64,000 nucleotides of DNA from Carnegiea gigantea (GCA_029747015.1 JAKOGI010001586.1:60727-124726), one strand, 5' to 3'; positions 1 to 12,993 are shown, counted from the first letter of the stretch. Made by a program: numbers and translations. Notes: a model not told the origin generated them from the letters alone.

Positions 1-66
1 TGCCCCACAAAAAAAATTAAAAATAAAAGACGTAACAGCCTTGAAAACAACTTCAACTAGATCCAA

Positions 67-3000
67 TTATGATGTGATGATAACATCAAAATTGCTCACT
101 GTCCATTCTGCTACCTCATCTTTGTTGCTCACAAAAATTTCTGTCCCCAGATCGATCGATGTCCATATTCTCTTAGCAGGAGGAGTTCCTGGATCCTGAA
201 ACATCCAACCAATTATGTTGGTCATTGCATGAAGTTGCATATTACAAAGGACCTGTTCTCGAGCAATCAATTTCCTACGGATTTCCCCAAATTTCTGGGG
301 ATATTTAGTACAAATTTCAAATCATTATGTTGTAGAATAGACCATAAATGTTTCTAATAGAAGCCTCAGAACACAAACCTGATAGAAATACAGCCTGCTA
401 GAGAGCCCACCAACATCCAACTCCCACTTCCTCGGGTCCCCAACCCAGCCCTGCCCAGGCTTAGTTGGGTACCCATACTCGGCCCAAATCGGGTGGGGCA
501 GCAACTGGACTATCTCCTGGGGCTGAGGGTTGCTGTAAGGGTCACATTGATCAGCTGGTTGCTCCATATGCTCAGCATTTCCAGGGCCACAGTAGTAGTG
601 GTATGCACCATAAGGGAAGTTGGCGGTGTCATTCCTGTGAATCTTGGTGTCGTTTGGGGTAATGTGGTGCGGTGGGCAAGCCCTAAGGTTAGTTGGGCTG
701 CACCATGCTGGTGTTTCCGGGTTGATGATCATTTCGCTGTATCGGGTTACATCAGTCAGCACATCGCCATCACAGCGCTCACCGTTGTTCTTCCAACAGC
801 TTCCTATGTCAAGCAAGTAGAACTGGCTTTTGGGTCCCCCACCTTTCTTTATGTCTAAGTGTACCTTCACTTTGAAGTTTGGGGATTCTGGTAACTGCAT
901 GGTGCAGAAAATATCAGTTTAATACAGTGCAACACAAGCTTCAGGATTAGGTGTAGTCAAGCAGTTTGTTCGAGTCGAGTTAGGTTAATTTTAAGTTGAA
1001 TCAAAGCGAGTGTCCAGCCAAGTTATTGTGGGGTTGAATCATATTTAGGACCATTTCACAAAAATGCAGCCAGTGTAGGTTGAGCAACATTGAAATCTGT
1101 TCATTTTGGATCGTATCAATCTGAGTTTGAGGTTGAAATCAAATAGCCTTATTTTATATTTATAATTGATGTTTAGGGGCACGGATTAGTTTGACTTTTC
1201 CGGATTTATTGAGGAATAAGTGAATCTATTATCTATCTAAAATGAACATTCTGCTGGCCATCATTTTTAGCAGTCACCTAGGGAGACTTTTAGCAGTAAA
1301 AAAAACAAAGATTAAGATGGTGGTTGAACCATTTTATTTAAAAGGACAAATGAGCAGTCATGCTGCACTTGACCGTTGTTCCCCAGAATCACGGCCAACA
1401 ACAAATCAGGAACAGATACAAAAATCAAGGTTTCATCAACTTTTTGATAGAAAATCACATGGCCTGGGAAGCCAATGCAAATAATTAATGCTAAACGGAA
1501 TTTCAGCACCAGTAGGACCCAATTCAGTTGAATCTTCATACAACAAGAGATCTCAAGGAACCGTGCATTTTTACCCTAATATTAGCCGACTTCATTGCTG
1601 GCCAGATAAGCTGCTAGCATACTACTGACTTGAGCATTTCTTTTGAAGGCACAGAACAATATGATCCCTCTAGTTTTGTGAAGATAAAATCTGAGTATTC
1701 CTCATAGACCTAGCATATGGGTCGATCAAGGTAGATTCTTGATAGGTTCAGCCGTTACAAATGAATTAAAGGAACACGCATTGAATCAAATATATATCAA
1801 CTAATTTAGTTCGTCTCAAATTTGGATCTCTAGCTAGCTGATTCAATAAGTTTGCCAAGAATACGGCACCATCCAATATATGCATTAGTCTAACAAATGT
1901 TAGGTTGTGTTCCTTTTTTTTGGCATGCAAATTTTCGGGTTGAGTTAGGTCAAACGGTACTACCTTTTGATCTCAACCTAGCACCATCTGGGCTGTGTAT
2001 GGTTGCGTTAGATATTGAGAACAGATTAATTTTGTCAAAGCTCGCTTCTGGTGACACAAGTTTAATTTAAAATGCCACAAAATTTAAGGCAAGACGACAA
2101 GCAACACAGGGACATGAAATGCTTGTGAAGGACAGGGGCATTTTTTAGAACTACGCCTCCATTTCTCCCAAATCAATGCAAGATCAAGGACATGAACATG
2201 AATATGAACATGTACGAAAATGCATAACAAGAATGAACCAAAAATGACGCAGAAAAGGGGGACTACACATACCATTTTGAGCATTCCTCTTGTGTCATAG
2301 TGGTAGCCTCCAGAGAACCCTTTGGTAGCATCAGCCCGGAGATACAACATCAACCAAGGATACTTGCTGGTAGTCTTGAGCTTATGTCTAAAAGCCCAAC
2401 TCCCCTCTCCAACTTGCTTCTCCCAAGTCACCTCATAGTACGAGATCCCATCAGTTCCCTTACTAATATCAGCACCCAAATCGTACGATCCCCTAAACCC
2501 ACCGCTCAACGTGTAGTTATCGTCAGACAACGACGTTGGGTCATGGTAAAAACTTGGTTGGTTCATGCACCCGGGTCCGAAGCACGGGAATCTCCCGGGT
2601 GCCTTGAACGGACCCACCTTTTTACCATTCATTGGGCAGAGACCAGAAGTGGTGTCAAAGTTGCCGTTCTTTAGCATGATCATCCAAAATTGCCAAGGTC
2701 CCGTGGTATCCTCAACTTGGCACAATGAACCCAAATAGAGCTCCTTTTGGGCTGCATAGAGATCCGGGTCATTGAGTGCCTCTTCTGTTATCCCAGGGAA
2801 GGGCTTCCCTACTCCCAGCCCGTTCTGCTCTTCTGTCACCTTGTGATGAATTGACAGTGCTGTAGACGTGCCTGTTTCACCATGAAAACAGGGAAACACA
2901 ATCTAAGTTAGGTAAGGGTCACATAGACACATAACATTGATAAAATATTTAGAAAGGTTTCCTGTTTTTAAATATTCTTAACAGTGTTCATCAAGTAAAT

Positions 3001-3757
3001 AGAAACTTGCCCAAAGGAGAAGGCATAAAAGGGTTTAAACATTAGAAAATTATGACCAGATCTCGTAAAAGTTAACCATATAAGTTAATCAAATCGAAAT
3101 TAGATCCAACCAAAACAATAAACTAGACAACATAATTTAGAGCCACATTCAATTTTACTCAAACGAAGTTAACCAATCCCAAAAATGCCCACTAATAAAC
3201 AAACAGCAAACCCAAACATGGCAATCACCAAAATGCCGTGACTATAACCAGCTTTAATTGAATATAGTATCAAGCAATTATAATTTTGTGACACAATCAA
3301 ACACGAACTGAGCAAACCCAATCAGATTGACCCTTTGTGAGACTTAATTATGACAAACAGATACAAGATGGGATAATGATTATTATAACAATACTAATAA
3401 TAAGATTGGACCAATAACAATGAACTAGTAAGATGATTAATTTAAAGAAATGGACCTACTTTTCTGGGCAAATGGTTGCTGATGTTTTCTGGTGGCAAGA
3501 GGATCACAGACAAGATCAAAGCAGTCAGCAGCTCGAGGAGAACCCATTTTTGGAGCTTCACGGCCGACTTCATTGCAGAAATTCCAGGCCTCAAAAGCAA
3601 CCCTTAATCCATCCCTCTTCATCCCTGGATCTCCCACTGCTGACTCTCCATTTACTTGAAAAAAGCCCACAAAATTAACCACTATTAACAACACTAACAG
3701 TAACAGTAACACAAACACGCCCTGCATTCCTCTGAAATTGATCAGATCAAAATGCAT
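67..3757 (-). CDS. Secreted protein of an uncharacterised plant family (DUF7705-type), four exons
   Basis: Four exons on the minus strand: 3757-3460, 2871-2273, 894-379 and 195-67, giving 1542 nt (513 residues plus stop). All introns (588, 1378 and 183 bp) are GT-AG; donors read gtaggt, gtatgt and gtttgt, and each acceptor is cag. Phases match at every joint. The N-terminus has a strong hydrophobic segment (about residues 13-32, LLLLLVLLIVV) followed by DPGMKRDGLRVAFEAWNFCN, so a signal peptide and entry to the secretory pathway are likely. M11 would place the hydrophobic core closer to the start and is an alternative start. N-glycosylation sequons occur in NYTLSGG and in NDTKIHRNDT. Cysteines are numerous (CFGPGC, CWKNNGERC, CSPTNLRACP). 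The C-terminus has the family-like DPGTPPAKRIWTSIDLGTE. I recognise the family from conserved plant proteins, but no biochemical function is known to me; the DUF number is from memory. No break is seen. Confidence 0.88.
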
Positions 3758-3861
3758 ATAATTGAGTTTGAGTGGGCAGAGAAAAGAAAGAAGGGGAAAG
3801 AAATTAAAGGGGGCAGTTTCAATTCACATAATGACATGTGAGTTGCAGTGGGCTGGCAGCA

Positions 3862-3871
3862 GTATATATAG
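3862..3871 (-). promoter_or_regulatory. Probable TATA box of the DUF7705-type gene
   Basis: On the minus strand this reads GCTATATATAC-like, about 105 bp upstream of the first ATG (3757). A start site about 30 bp downstream of it would leave a 5' UTR of roughly 75 nt, a normal plant arrangement. The position and motif support the call; transcription is not shown by the sequence. Confidence 0.55.
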
Positions 3872-5114
3872 CTTCCTCTGTCTTTGTCTCTTTGTTGAAT
3901 TATTATTGTTGTGGGGGGATACCAAGACTTTGCTTTTACTGAGGGTTTTGAGCTTTTTATTTCCCGCTCAGACTCATTGGGCGGTAAAAAGGAATTTTGA
4001 TAGCTTGAGGAAGCGTATAGGATTGATGCTCGAATAGGATTTGTTTACTGGTTTGTTTATTGTTGATGTTTATGCTGATGACGATATATTGAAAGTAATA
4101 TCGAGCACAGTGGAGCTGGTTGGTTGGTTTGTTTGAGGGGTATATTTGACTTCCATATGAAGGCAAAAACAAAGGCAAAGCTAATTGTCCCTAGTCACAT
4201 CTTGATCCGTTGCGGCTATGCTCTTTTTGTTGGGATGGAACACGTAGGAAATGCAAACGAATTAAAAGGATTGAAAATAAGTGGTAAAGAATGAAAAGAA
4301 ATGACTTTTTTTTTAACAAGAGCGGAAAGAAATATAAGAGACTGAAATACATTGGGAATGCATGGCAAGAAATGGAAATTCTTTTTTGAATGATTGTAAA
4401 AATAATAGAATAAAATGGAAAGGAGCCATCTCTTTTCCTCTCCAGTTTCTCTCAATTCTTTCCATTATTGTCACCACCAATCTAGAAGTAGTGGTTTTCT
4501 TTCCGAATTGAAGGTGAAGGAAGGGATGGCCAATTCTCGGCCATTTCCAACTTTTCTTTACTTTAATATTCATATTATTTGTAGGCTTAGCTGTAGTCTC
4601 TCAACTTGGGAGATTAACCAATCTCTCCTTTTGTGAGAGTTATTTATGTTTCTCCAATTATGAGTGTTTATTATATAACTATTTTTATCTTGTTGTATGT
4701 CTTTCTGAATTTGGAAGGGATTGATAAATTATACATATTGAAGCGGTGCTTTCATAGATTCCGACCTTTCAAATATAGTCTTTGGTGTTAGAAGAATATC
4801 TCGCTTAAAAGTGCCACACTTGACCCTCAGATCAACATCAGTCATGAAATTGTAATAGATCTCTGGGTTTCTTCCCCACATTGTATCAAGAAACAGCGGC
4901 ATGGGAAGACGAGTGATCAATATATTTCAAATTAACATTTTGATTTTGGATATGATTTTGATGTTGAAGACTATATTTGCCTTAGTTGAATATGCATTGT
5001 AAAGTGTTACATGGAGTATTATCAATTATATATGATCAATGAATTATTCCTTTTCTTATATTCAAAAAAAAAAAACGAGAGGGGATTGAGGGGGACAAAA
5101 AACTTTCATTTGGC
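3872..5114. other. AT-rich intergenic stretch, nothing recognised
   Basis: This is upstream of the host gene. Short ORFs in 4200-4920 show no conserved motif and run through A/T-rich low-complexity sequence. The promoter of the gene probably takes up the first few hundred bases. I see no RNA gene and no clear transposon ends. Confidence 0.5.
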
Positions 5115-5347
5115 TATGGCTGTAAAAGTCTGACCCAACAAGATAACCCGACCCGAATTTACTGAGAGAAACACGAACTCGACTCAAACAGAACCGATTT
5201 CGATCCGAAGTTGACACGATTTGACCGTTTAATGTGAAGACTTTTTATTTTTCAGTTTTGAACAAATCTAAGATATTTTCAAGATCGATATAAAATTGAC
5301 CCGTTTATTAAATAAATCAATCCGATCCGAACCGTTTTACAGCTTTA
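5115..5347. mobile_element. hAT-like MITE (233 bp)
   Basis: The ends are inverted repeats: TATGGCTGTAAAA on the left, and TAAAGCTGTAAAA when the right end is read on the minus strand. The flanking 8-bp sequences are catttggc (5107-5114) and catttacc (5348-5355), 6 of 8 matching, which is the hAT duplication length. The interior is made of repeated Gaacccgaccc/tccgatccgaacc-like motifs and has no coding capacity. A hAT transposase acting in trans would have moved it. Confidence 0.65.
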
Positions 5348-5860
5348 CATTTACCTATGAAAAGTGCGTATTGGATGGAGGTCAGTGACTCACTGGTGTC
5401 TGTCTCTTTCTCTCTCCTCTAGAGTTGGTGGGCACTGGCATTGGCCAATTGGGTTTGAGAGTCAGCAAAGCAGAGGAGTACATCGAAGCCAAACTGCGCA
5501 AGGGAAAGGGAGGCGCCCCCTGCTGCCTCGTTGAACTGACCACTGCCACCAAATTAATCTCATTTCTATTGCCCTAATTTCTTTTTTCACTGCTTGTAAG
5601 TTTTTTTCTTTTTTCTTTTTTCTTTTTTCTTTTTTAAAAGTGACTCACTCTTTTGAGCCCACCATGGAGAATGGACTTGAGGTTGTCACAGCATAAGACG
5701 CCATGGTAGAAACCAGGTTTAAAGGATTGTGGAGTTGGAAATAAAATCTTTTAGAAGAAAAGTATTCTCATGAAGTCATATCTAAAATCTTTTAAATGTA
5801 GACCTAATAATTTGATGGACAGATAAAATACGGGTCATTCATACTTTGGTATATATTTGT
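5348..5860. other. Intergenic, with a GC-richer island and a T-rich tandem repeat
   Basis: At 5380-5560 the composition rises sharply in G+C against the surroundings (for example ggaggcgccccctgctgcc). A CTTTTTT heptamer repeat follows at 5607-5635. No ORF of useful length is present, so this could be an old promoter or exon fragment. I cannot assign it. Confidence 0.4.
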
Positions 5861-6625
5861 GTGAGAGTGCTAAACATTATGCAAACACAAATTTTGAGTC
5901 TAAAATAAATAAAGACAAGAAATATAGCCAAATTAATTTCTATTAATTTCAGAAGATATGAATACGATCTCTGTATATTTTTGCAAGTAAACAAATAAAT
6001 AATTCCTCTGATTTGATCTCCACTTTGTACTTGAAAGAGAGTTGGTTGACTTGAATCTTAATCAAGTTGATTGATTTGGTTTTCTTTGAATGAATTTCAA
6101 TGAATTTGATCTTGAGAAAGAGCCTAAGAGACTTGAACCCAATCAAGAAGAGATTTCTTTAATCTTTGATGGTAAACGATGTGTTCTGATTGTATTTGTT
6201 GTCTTCCTCTAGATAATTAACTCTTTGAGTCTTCAGAATACCTTCGAAGCAAATGAATTTTTTTACCTCCTAAGTAGGAGAAAGTAGTGTTCTATTTATA
6301 GGGAAAGAATCCTCTCCCTTTACTAGGGTTTGCAACTTATTCGCCTTCTTAGACCGTTGATTGTGCCTTTGCTTGTTAGTCCATTTGACAGGTGATTTAG
6401 TAGTTAATTTTTCTGTTGACTTGGTAATCGTTTAAGTCATGATTTAGTGGTCGATACGACCTAACTTATCTAAATAAATTAAATTAATTAAATGGGTTAA
6501 TTCAAAATAATTAATTTATATTAATTTTCTAATGTGGCACTTTTCATCTTTTTTAGTGCCTGCACATTAAGTCTAAAGTTTGCAAAGGTTCAACCCAATG
6601 ATTCAGAGGTGTATTTTTTCTACAA
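5861..6625 (-). repeat. Possible solo LTR, minus orientation
   Basis: On the minus strand the segment starts TGTAGAAAAAATACACC at 6625, contains GTGCCACATTAG, and has a clear TATA box CCTATAAATAGAACAC near 6290-6302. These traits fit a copia-type LTR promoter. The left end (5861, TG on the plus strand) is uncertain, and I saw no duplication or second copy, so an ordinary promoter-like sequence is an alternative. Confidence 0.33.
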
Positions 6626-6957
6626 ATATTATAAATATGAAAATAATTTATTAAATAAAAATTTAAATTTCACTTACACAACTTCAATCATTTGATATTT
6701 AACCCTTTTTCAGCCGCCAATTTACAAAATATAGGATTTTCTGGCCTCTTGGAATGTATTTTCTCAACAATAAAGAAAAAATAAAATTAGATAAAAATTT
6801 ATCATTACAGATGCCAAAATTCAGAAAATTAAATACTTAATGATACAGGTATGTCCGTCAAAAGCTGGCAGACATTCAATCACGTACAGCAACCCCACTT
6901 TACCCAACATGTATTACTTTATCCGATAGCATGATTGGGCCTGGGCCTGATCATGAT
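6626..6957. other. AT-rich spacer, nothing recognised
   Basis: AT-rich sequence between the possible solo LTR and the next hAT-like element. There are no ORFs, repeats or RNA genes that I can support. Confidence 0.4.
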
Positions 6958-7565
6958 TAGGGTTTTCAAAAATTAATCCGATGTGATTATCGATCTAAAT
7001 CGAATATGAAATAGGTTTGGGTAAAGGATTCCAATCTGTTTAATTAAATGGGTTATCATGTTTAATCCGTTTAATTAATTGGATTAGTTTTAGGTTAATA
7101 ATTTTTACACAAAAAAATACCTCTTTTACCCATTTAATTAAATAGATAAAATAAGTTGATAAGTTTACCCAATTACCATGTACTTTTTAGAAAAAATTGT
7201 GACAATGTGGGGTCTGATCAAGTTGATATTTATATTTAGTGATTATGATTCTTGTGAATCATAGACAATTGTTGCATTATAATGCTATATTAAAATCCAA
7301 AAATTGATTTATAATGCTCAGTAATCATATTTTAGTCAAAATATAAAGCGGGTAAATAGGTAACTAGATAACTTGAACATAACCTGTTTATATTGAATGG
7401 GTTAATAGATAAATTTCAGATCAGTCCGTTTAGAAAATAAACAGATACAAATCAAGGTTTCAACCCATTTAATAAACGTGTGAGGTTCAAGTCGAAGATA
7501 TCTCAACCCGTTTAAGTTTGATAAGAACACAAATTTGACCCAACCTGACCTGTTTGACAATCCTA
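6958..7565. mobile_element. hAT-like non-autonomous element (608 bp)
   Basis: The terminal inverted repeats are TAGGGTTTTCAAA (left) and TAGGATTGTCAAA (right, minus strand). The 8-bp flanks atcatgat (6950-6957) and attattat (7566-7573) match at 6 of 8 bases. The interior carries many degenerate gggttaat/aaccc(g) motifs and no transposase fragment. The terminal TAGGG and the 8-bp duplication place it with hAT elements. Confidence 0.65.
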
Positions 7566-8776
7566 ATTATTATGAGGTGGTCGATTTTCTTTTACTTTGA
7601 GAAAAAGTTAGGCAGTATTAGTAGCATTACATCATGAATGTAGCATTGTAATAACAGAATACAGTGGAGGCTTTTTTCTTTTGATCAAAGCAGTGGTGTG
7701 TTGTGTATATAGAATAAATAAGGTCCGAAAGAGGGTACGTAGAAATGTACGAGTTCTGCCATCACAAAGTGAAGTTTTGATTTGCATATGCTCATTGAAA
7801 GACCAAAACCTCAAATAATTAGATAAATAGAATTTTCACTTGAGAAATCTTTCATCTAAAAAATTAGTCAAATGCGAAGGGGTCGATCCTTACCCTAAGA
7901 GGTTTTGTCCTAATGAATTCGGGTTCTAAAATCATGTCCAGCATAGTTGGTTGTCGTTGTAATAGTACTTGATTTCTTCTCTATTTGTTAAGAATTTTGT
8001 TTCTTTTTGTTTGGGATTTTTTTCACCCAAATGCTACAAGTACAAGTTGAGATGTACAAATAATATAATACTAGCATTTGGCAATCTGTGCAATGCACAT
8101 ATAATCTTTTAGTATTTTTTAAGTTTATAGATGTTAATTATAACTATTATCAACACAAATTATAACTTGGTATAGTAAAATAAATAGCTATAGCCTAACG
8201 GAAGATTTATAACAATCGGACTCTCATATTTTATATTTTCTGCGTATATAAACCAGTAACTTAAATAATATGCTAGTAAAAGCAAACAAAAAATCATCAT
8301 AGCACTTGCTGATAATGCCATTATTTTGCAACCTTTAGCATTAAATTTGATGAACAAAAATTTAAAAGCTAAGTTTGTGTTATGCTGAAAGTTACCAGTA
8401 CATTTAATAGCTTGTCAAATAAAATTAAATAAGTTTTAAAAATTTTATGTCATTGATACATTTGATCAGTATATTTTGTATAAGTTAGCCATGTAAAAAT
8501 TCAATTTAAAAATTATTGATATTTTTATATATCATTGACAATGAAAATTCCATTTCCCTTTATGTTGCTTTGTTGTCATCATTTTCTATGTATCTGAATA
8601 AAATATCATGCATAAAATGAAGGTTTTTCATCGAAATTTGAATTATTAGTTACAATATCTTCCAATTTCGTTCAATTTCCCACCATTTTTTGTTTTTATA
8701 TTATTAATATGGTATAATGATTTTGGTGGAGGAAAAATAAAAGATATTTAATTTTGTCTTAAGTGTGATAATCTAA
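7566..8776. other. AT-rich intergenic stretch, nothing recognised
   Basis: There are two short ORFs (7632-7814 and 8160-8357, minus strand), without domains and of biased composition. No gene, RNA or transposon end is supported. Confidence 0.45.
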
Positions 8777-9942
8777 GGGTGTGTTTGGTAGGGGGGAAAA
8801 TTATTTTCCCGAAAAATCATTTCCCAAGGAAAATAATTTTCCACCTACATTTTCTGCTGTTTGATAGAATGAAAAATCATTTTCCCGGAAAATCATTTTC
8901 TACTGTTTGGTAGAATGAAAAACCATTTTCCAATATCATAATTCTCAAGTGTTTGATGCTAATTGGCTAAGTTAATAGATAAATGGTCAATTTAGCCATC
9001 AAGCAGTGCTTACAAAGTCATGAAACAGTCACAAAGTCATAATTCTCAACTGTTTATTCTCCTTAGCCAAAAAAGGGGAAACAAAAAAAAAAAAGGAGAG
9101 AAATATCACTTCATTCAATTGTTCCCCTTTAATTTTTCAAACCAAATCCTTCTCAGTTTGTCGCTCTTCACTAGAAAACCCTTTGTAAGGTCTTCACGTT
9201 TTACGAGGTGATCGAAAGCGCTACCTAAAAAGTCCTCTTCAAACCATTCGATTTTTATCACTTCTTGATAAAGAAGGACGACGTCGAGCTTGGTTTTCAA
9301 TCCTTCCACAAACCATTGCCTCCCTCAAATCAACCACCTCAAAAGTACACCCAAATCCGCCACAACTTTCAAATTCAAGCAAAATTTAACATACCACATA
9401 GAGATAAAAGAAAATTTCTGGTTGAATAACCATATATATAACGCAATAGACAGAAAAATTGATAATTTTCAGTCCCATCAACAAAGAAAAGCCATTAATG
9501 GCGAGAGCCAAAACTTTCAAATTCAAGAAATTTTCAGCTGAATTCAGAGAAATTAAAACCCTAGATCTGAAAGCTTACCTGGAAAATTGAATCTGAATAC
9601 AGTGGTAAGAGTGCTTGGACTGAGATTCGAATACAGCGGCGAGAGTACTTCAACCGGCTTCCAACAATGGCAAGAGCCAAAATTTTTAAATTCAAGGGAG
9701 GGAGTAAGGCTTTCGAACGTTGTTGAAGTTTTCTTGAAATCGAACAGAAGTTACAGAAATAGAGTTGTTTTCGAACCCCAGGAAAATGATTTTACGGCCA
9801 TTTTCACGGGAAAATATTTTTCTTCTCAGGAGGGAAAATCATTTTCCCTGAAAATGATTTTCTCCTCTACTTTTTACCAAACAACGTAAAATAGGAAAAT
9901 TATTTTTCGAGAAAATGATTTTACCCCCTATCAAACACACCC
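8777..9942. mobile_element. PIF/Harbinger-like non-autonomous element (1166 bp)
   Basis: The ends are near-perfect inverted repeats: GGGTGTGTTTGGTAGGGGG (left) and GGGTGTGTTTGATAGGGGG (right, minus strand). The element sits between TAA (8774-8776) and TAA (9943-9945), the 3-bp TWA target duplication typical of PIF/Harbinger. Subterminal gaaaatcattttcc-type motifs recur on both arms. The interior (about 9000-9750) holds three copies of a motif ending ctttcaaattcaag (near 9363, 9500 and 9669). Two ORFs of 83 and 100 codons show no transposase motifs. Confidence 0.75.
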
Positions 9943-12714
9943 TAAATATGACTTCAGCTGTTTTAAAGGAGAGCAGTTATTAGTGTAGTACATTATCTAG
10001 AATTGGAAGTAGTTTATGAGTTCACAAAGCTCTAAAATTCTGAGTTATATGTATAAAATTACCTTTGGTACTGTTATTTTAATATATATATATATTGTAG
10101 AATTTTTTGATTTTTTGCTGTTTTAACTTATTTGGATATGAAGTGGTACTTCACTTGTACACTATATTCAAATGTTATGTTCACTATGATATTTTTGATA
10201 TTCAATTTTCAAAAGCATTATTGGATTGTACATGCATATATGATATATGCTTAATTGCTATTTTATTAAAAAAAAAGGCTAGGAGTTACAAAATAAAAAT
10301 GTACCTCTTTTTTCTCTTTTTGAATTATAAAGTGACTGCAGACAACTAGAAACTTATGGAGACACCTATAAAAGTGAAGTGTAGGGGATGAAGAACAAGA
10401 AGGAGGAGGAGGAGGAGGAGGGCCTAGGCCAAGGTAAACGGGTGCAAAGCTTTATTACCTTTTCAATGCAATTTAAATTTACAAATTTTTTATGAAAAAT
10501 AAACCAGATGTTATTAAACGATTCTATATTAGTCATTAAAAATATTAATGGTATCAATTGCTAAGCGCAACATGTTTTTGCTAGAAATTAGTCGTCATTT
10601 AAAGGCAAAAAATCGTATGGGAAACTTATGCATATTATAGGAGTTGTTTGACAGCACATAATTAATGACTTTACGACAACTTATCCATTATTCACGAGTA
10701 GTTCAAAAAGAGACATTTGCTTCCAACCAATTTACATAGAGACGTGTCTTCATCCAACATCTCAATTATAAATTGTAACAGCCAGAAAAATCTTTCTTAT
10801 TTTATTTTCGCTTGAACTAAAAAGCTAAATACTCGCCAAGTACTCATCCTAATGAGAATTGGAATCGATCAAGTCGATCGAGCTAAGTGAGTTAACAGGT
10901 CGTTTCGTGCCCTTCTCGCTTGTGGCTGTGGACTTTATCCAGGGGTATAATATGAGGAGTCTCTCTCTCTCTCTCTTTTTTTTTTTTAATTTGAGAAGTG
11001 GAGTGATCAGTGAGGTGTTGAGCCTTAATGCCCGGACTTATATCCTCCCTCCTCCTCAGACATATTGGCCAACTTGTCTTTTTTAACATATAGAATACAG
11101 ATGTATAGTGGATGATCTAACTTATCATTAGAAAATCAAAAAAAAAATAAAATAAAATTGATGGAATCAAAAATTCGGCTCCAATATAGACAGGAGAAAC
11201 CGGAAAGTTTTTATGCTTGATTTATATCCCTCTTCCTGATTCTTTACCTTGTGCACTAGTTTACCACTTTTTGCACATATATCATAAGTCCGGGTAGTCT
11301 ATGGATCCAGACACTTCTTTTTAGTTGCTAAAACTGGTCTTTTTGTATGTGTAGTTGAACACGTTTATTGTCGCCTATTGTTCATTTTGTCTGACATATT
11401 TAGGGTTAGGTAATAAGCATTGAGATTAATAGTGCCTACTTTCAGGTAATCTTCTCTTCACACTTATTTCCTGTTTCTCTAATTTATGGAGTTGAACATT
11501 TTGTTTTATATTCTTGAGCGAACTCTTATATCAAGTTAAGCATTTAGCTTTACTCATTTGAGTATGTCCCGAATTTATAGACCTAGGACTTTAATATAAG
11601 CACTACACTATTGGATGTGTATTAGAACCGTGGTCCCCCCCAACTCCCAAAAAAAAAAAGAAATTGAAAAAAAAAATAGTAAAGTAGACAGCAACGACCT
11701 TTTGAAAGTATATAGCCACCAAAAATCTCGTCATTTATTATTGGTGGATCAGATACATGTGCTATATGCATGAGTAAACAACAGTAAAATTACTTTCCTT
11801 ATATAAATATTAAAGATATTTGAATATTCATCCAAAAGATTAAATATAAGATTTACTTTATTTTTGACTATTATGTAAACGATTGGTGTATACCAAATTA
11901 TCAATACGTGGCTCGAAATAATTCGCAACTTGCACACTCACTTTATATCTCCAACTTTTGTTCACAGTATAGTGAAACAAACAACTTAATGATCATTTCA
12001 CTATTCCAGGCCTTCTTTGATCCTAGCTTTTCTTTGGTGCGCGCGTTATCCTTGCATTTCATAATCATGACAGCTCTGTAAGCTATCAACCTTAGAAATC
12101 GACACTACTATATCCATCCATAATAAATATCATTATTAAAGTGTCCTAAAATAAGTGTTAACTTTTAAGATATTATTACTACTTGTCGCTATCTCATTCG
12201 ACATATAGTACTTCCGGAAGATGTCACATTCTGAAAAGAAAAAAGAAAAGAAAAATGGAAAAGGAATGCATGATTAGGATACTATTAAAAAAAAAAAAAT
12301 CTAAGTTATCAAGTGTAACCGTGTAAAGTAATGGACTAATATTACCTAAAACAGTACAGCATAACTGCATAAATGCATAATAATGGAATACTATGAATGT
12401 GGTAGATGGAGGAAGTTGCAGAGCGATTTGCTGCTGGCGGTGCTGCTATGTTGTCACCCATTCGCCCCCTTTCAAAGGACCTTCCTTTTGTTTTATTATT
12501 TTTTCCCAGATACGCCAAAGTTTTATTCAAAGGGATTTAATCTCATAAAACTTTTTACAATTAAATTTTCAAAATTTATCTAAAATTCTTGGTTCGGGCA
12601 TTGTGAAATCAGCATAGTTTAACAAAAACTTATAATTTGAATTAGGAAAAAGTATACACACCATATTTTATAAAAGCATACTCGTGATTAAAAAAATGTA
12701 TTCAGGATCATTTA
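9943..12714. other. AT-rich intergenic stretch with small microsatellites
   Basis: It contains (TA)n near 10083-10096, a GGA run at 10401-10420 and (TC)n near 10962-10978. The ORFs are 60-80 codons long and none shows a domain. No gene is supported. Confidence 0.45.
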
Positions 12715-12993
12715 TGTTCAAAGACTAACTCAATTAAAAGTTTAAGTTTATGGTTGAACGCGTACGAATAGGTATACAATCTAACACGCCCCCTCATGCG
12801 AATGCCTTTTGGACTTGAAGCGTGGATGCTACAAATGCTCGCATTACCTTGCACAATAAATCAATATGGAAGTGCTGAGATTCAAACCTGAGATCTCTCA
12901 TTCATAAAGGCTCTAATACTATATTCGAGAATCAACTTAACTAAAAACTTAAACTAATAGTTAAATGCCCAAGAACAGATTTATAATCTAACA
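12715..12993 (-). mobile_element. Complete TRIM (miniature LTR retrotransposon), 279 bp
   Basis: Two direct repeats of 72 bp (12715-12786 and 12922-12993) both end in tataatctaaca or its near match. They are flanked by a perfect 5-bp duplication ATTTA (12710-12714 and 12994-12998). Just inside the left repeat is cgccccctcatgcg, which is a polypurine tract on the minus strand. Just before the right repeat is gctctaatacta (12910-12921), a primer-binding site close to the complement of initiator tRNA-Met. The element is therefore oriented on the minus strand, non-coding, and dependent on other retroelements for movement. Confidence 0.82.

Noticed and set aside
493..858. A 121-codon plus-strand ORF
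   Set aside because: It is the opposite strand of exon 3 of the DUF7705-type gene.
2300..2674. A 124-codon plus-strand ORF
   Set aside because: It is the opposite strand of exon 2 of the DUF7705-type gene.
9290..9889. ORFs of 83 and 100 codons as a Harbinger transposase or MYB-like protein
   Set aside because: They contain neither DDE nor MYB/SANT motifs and are broken by the internal repeat motif.
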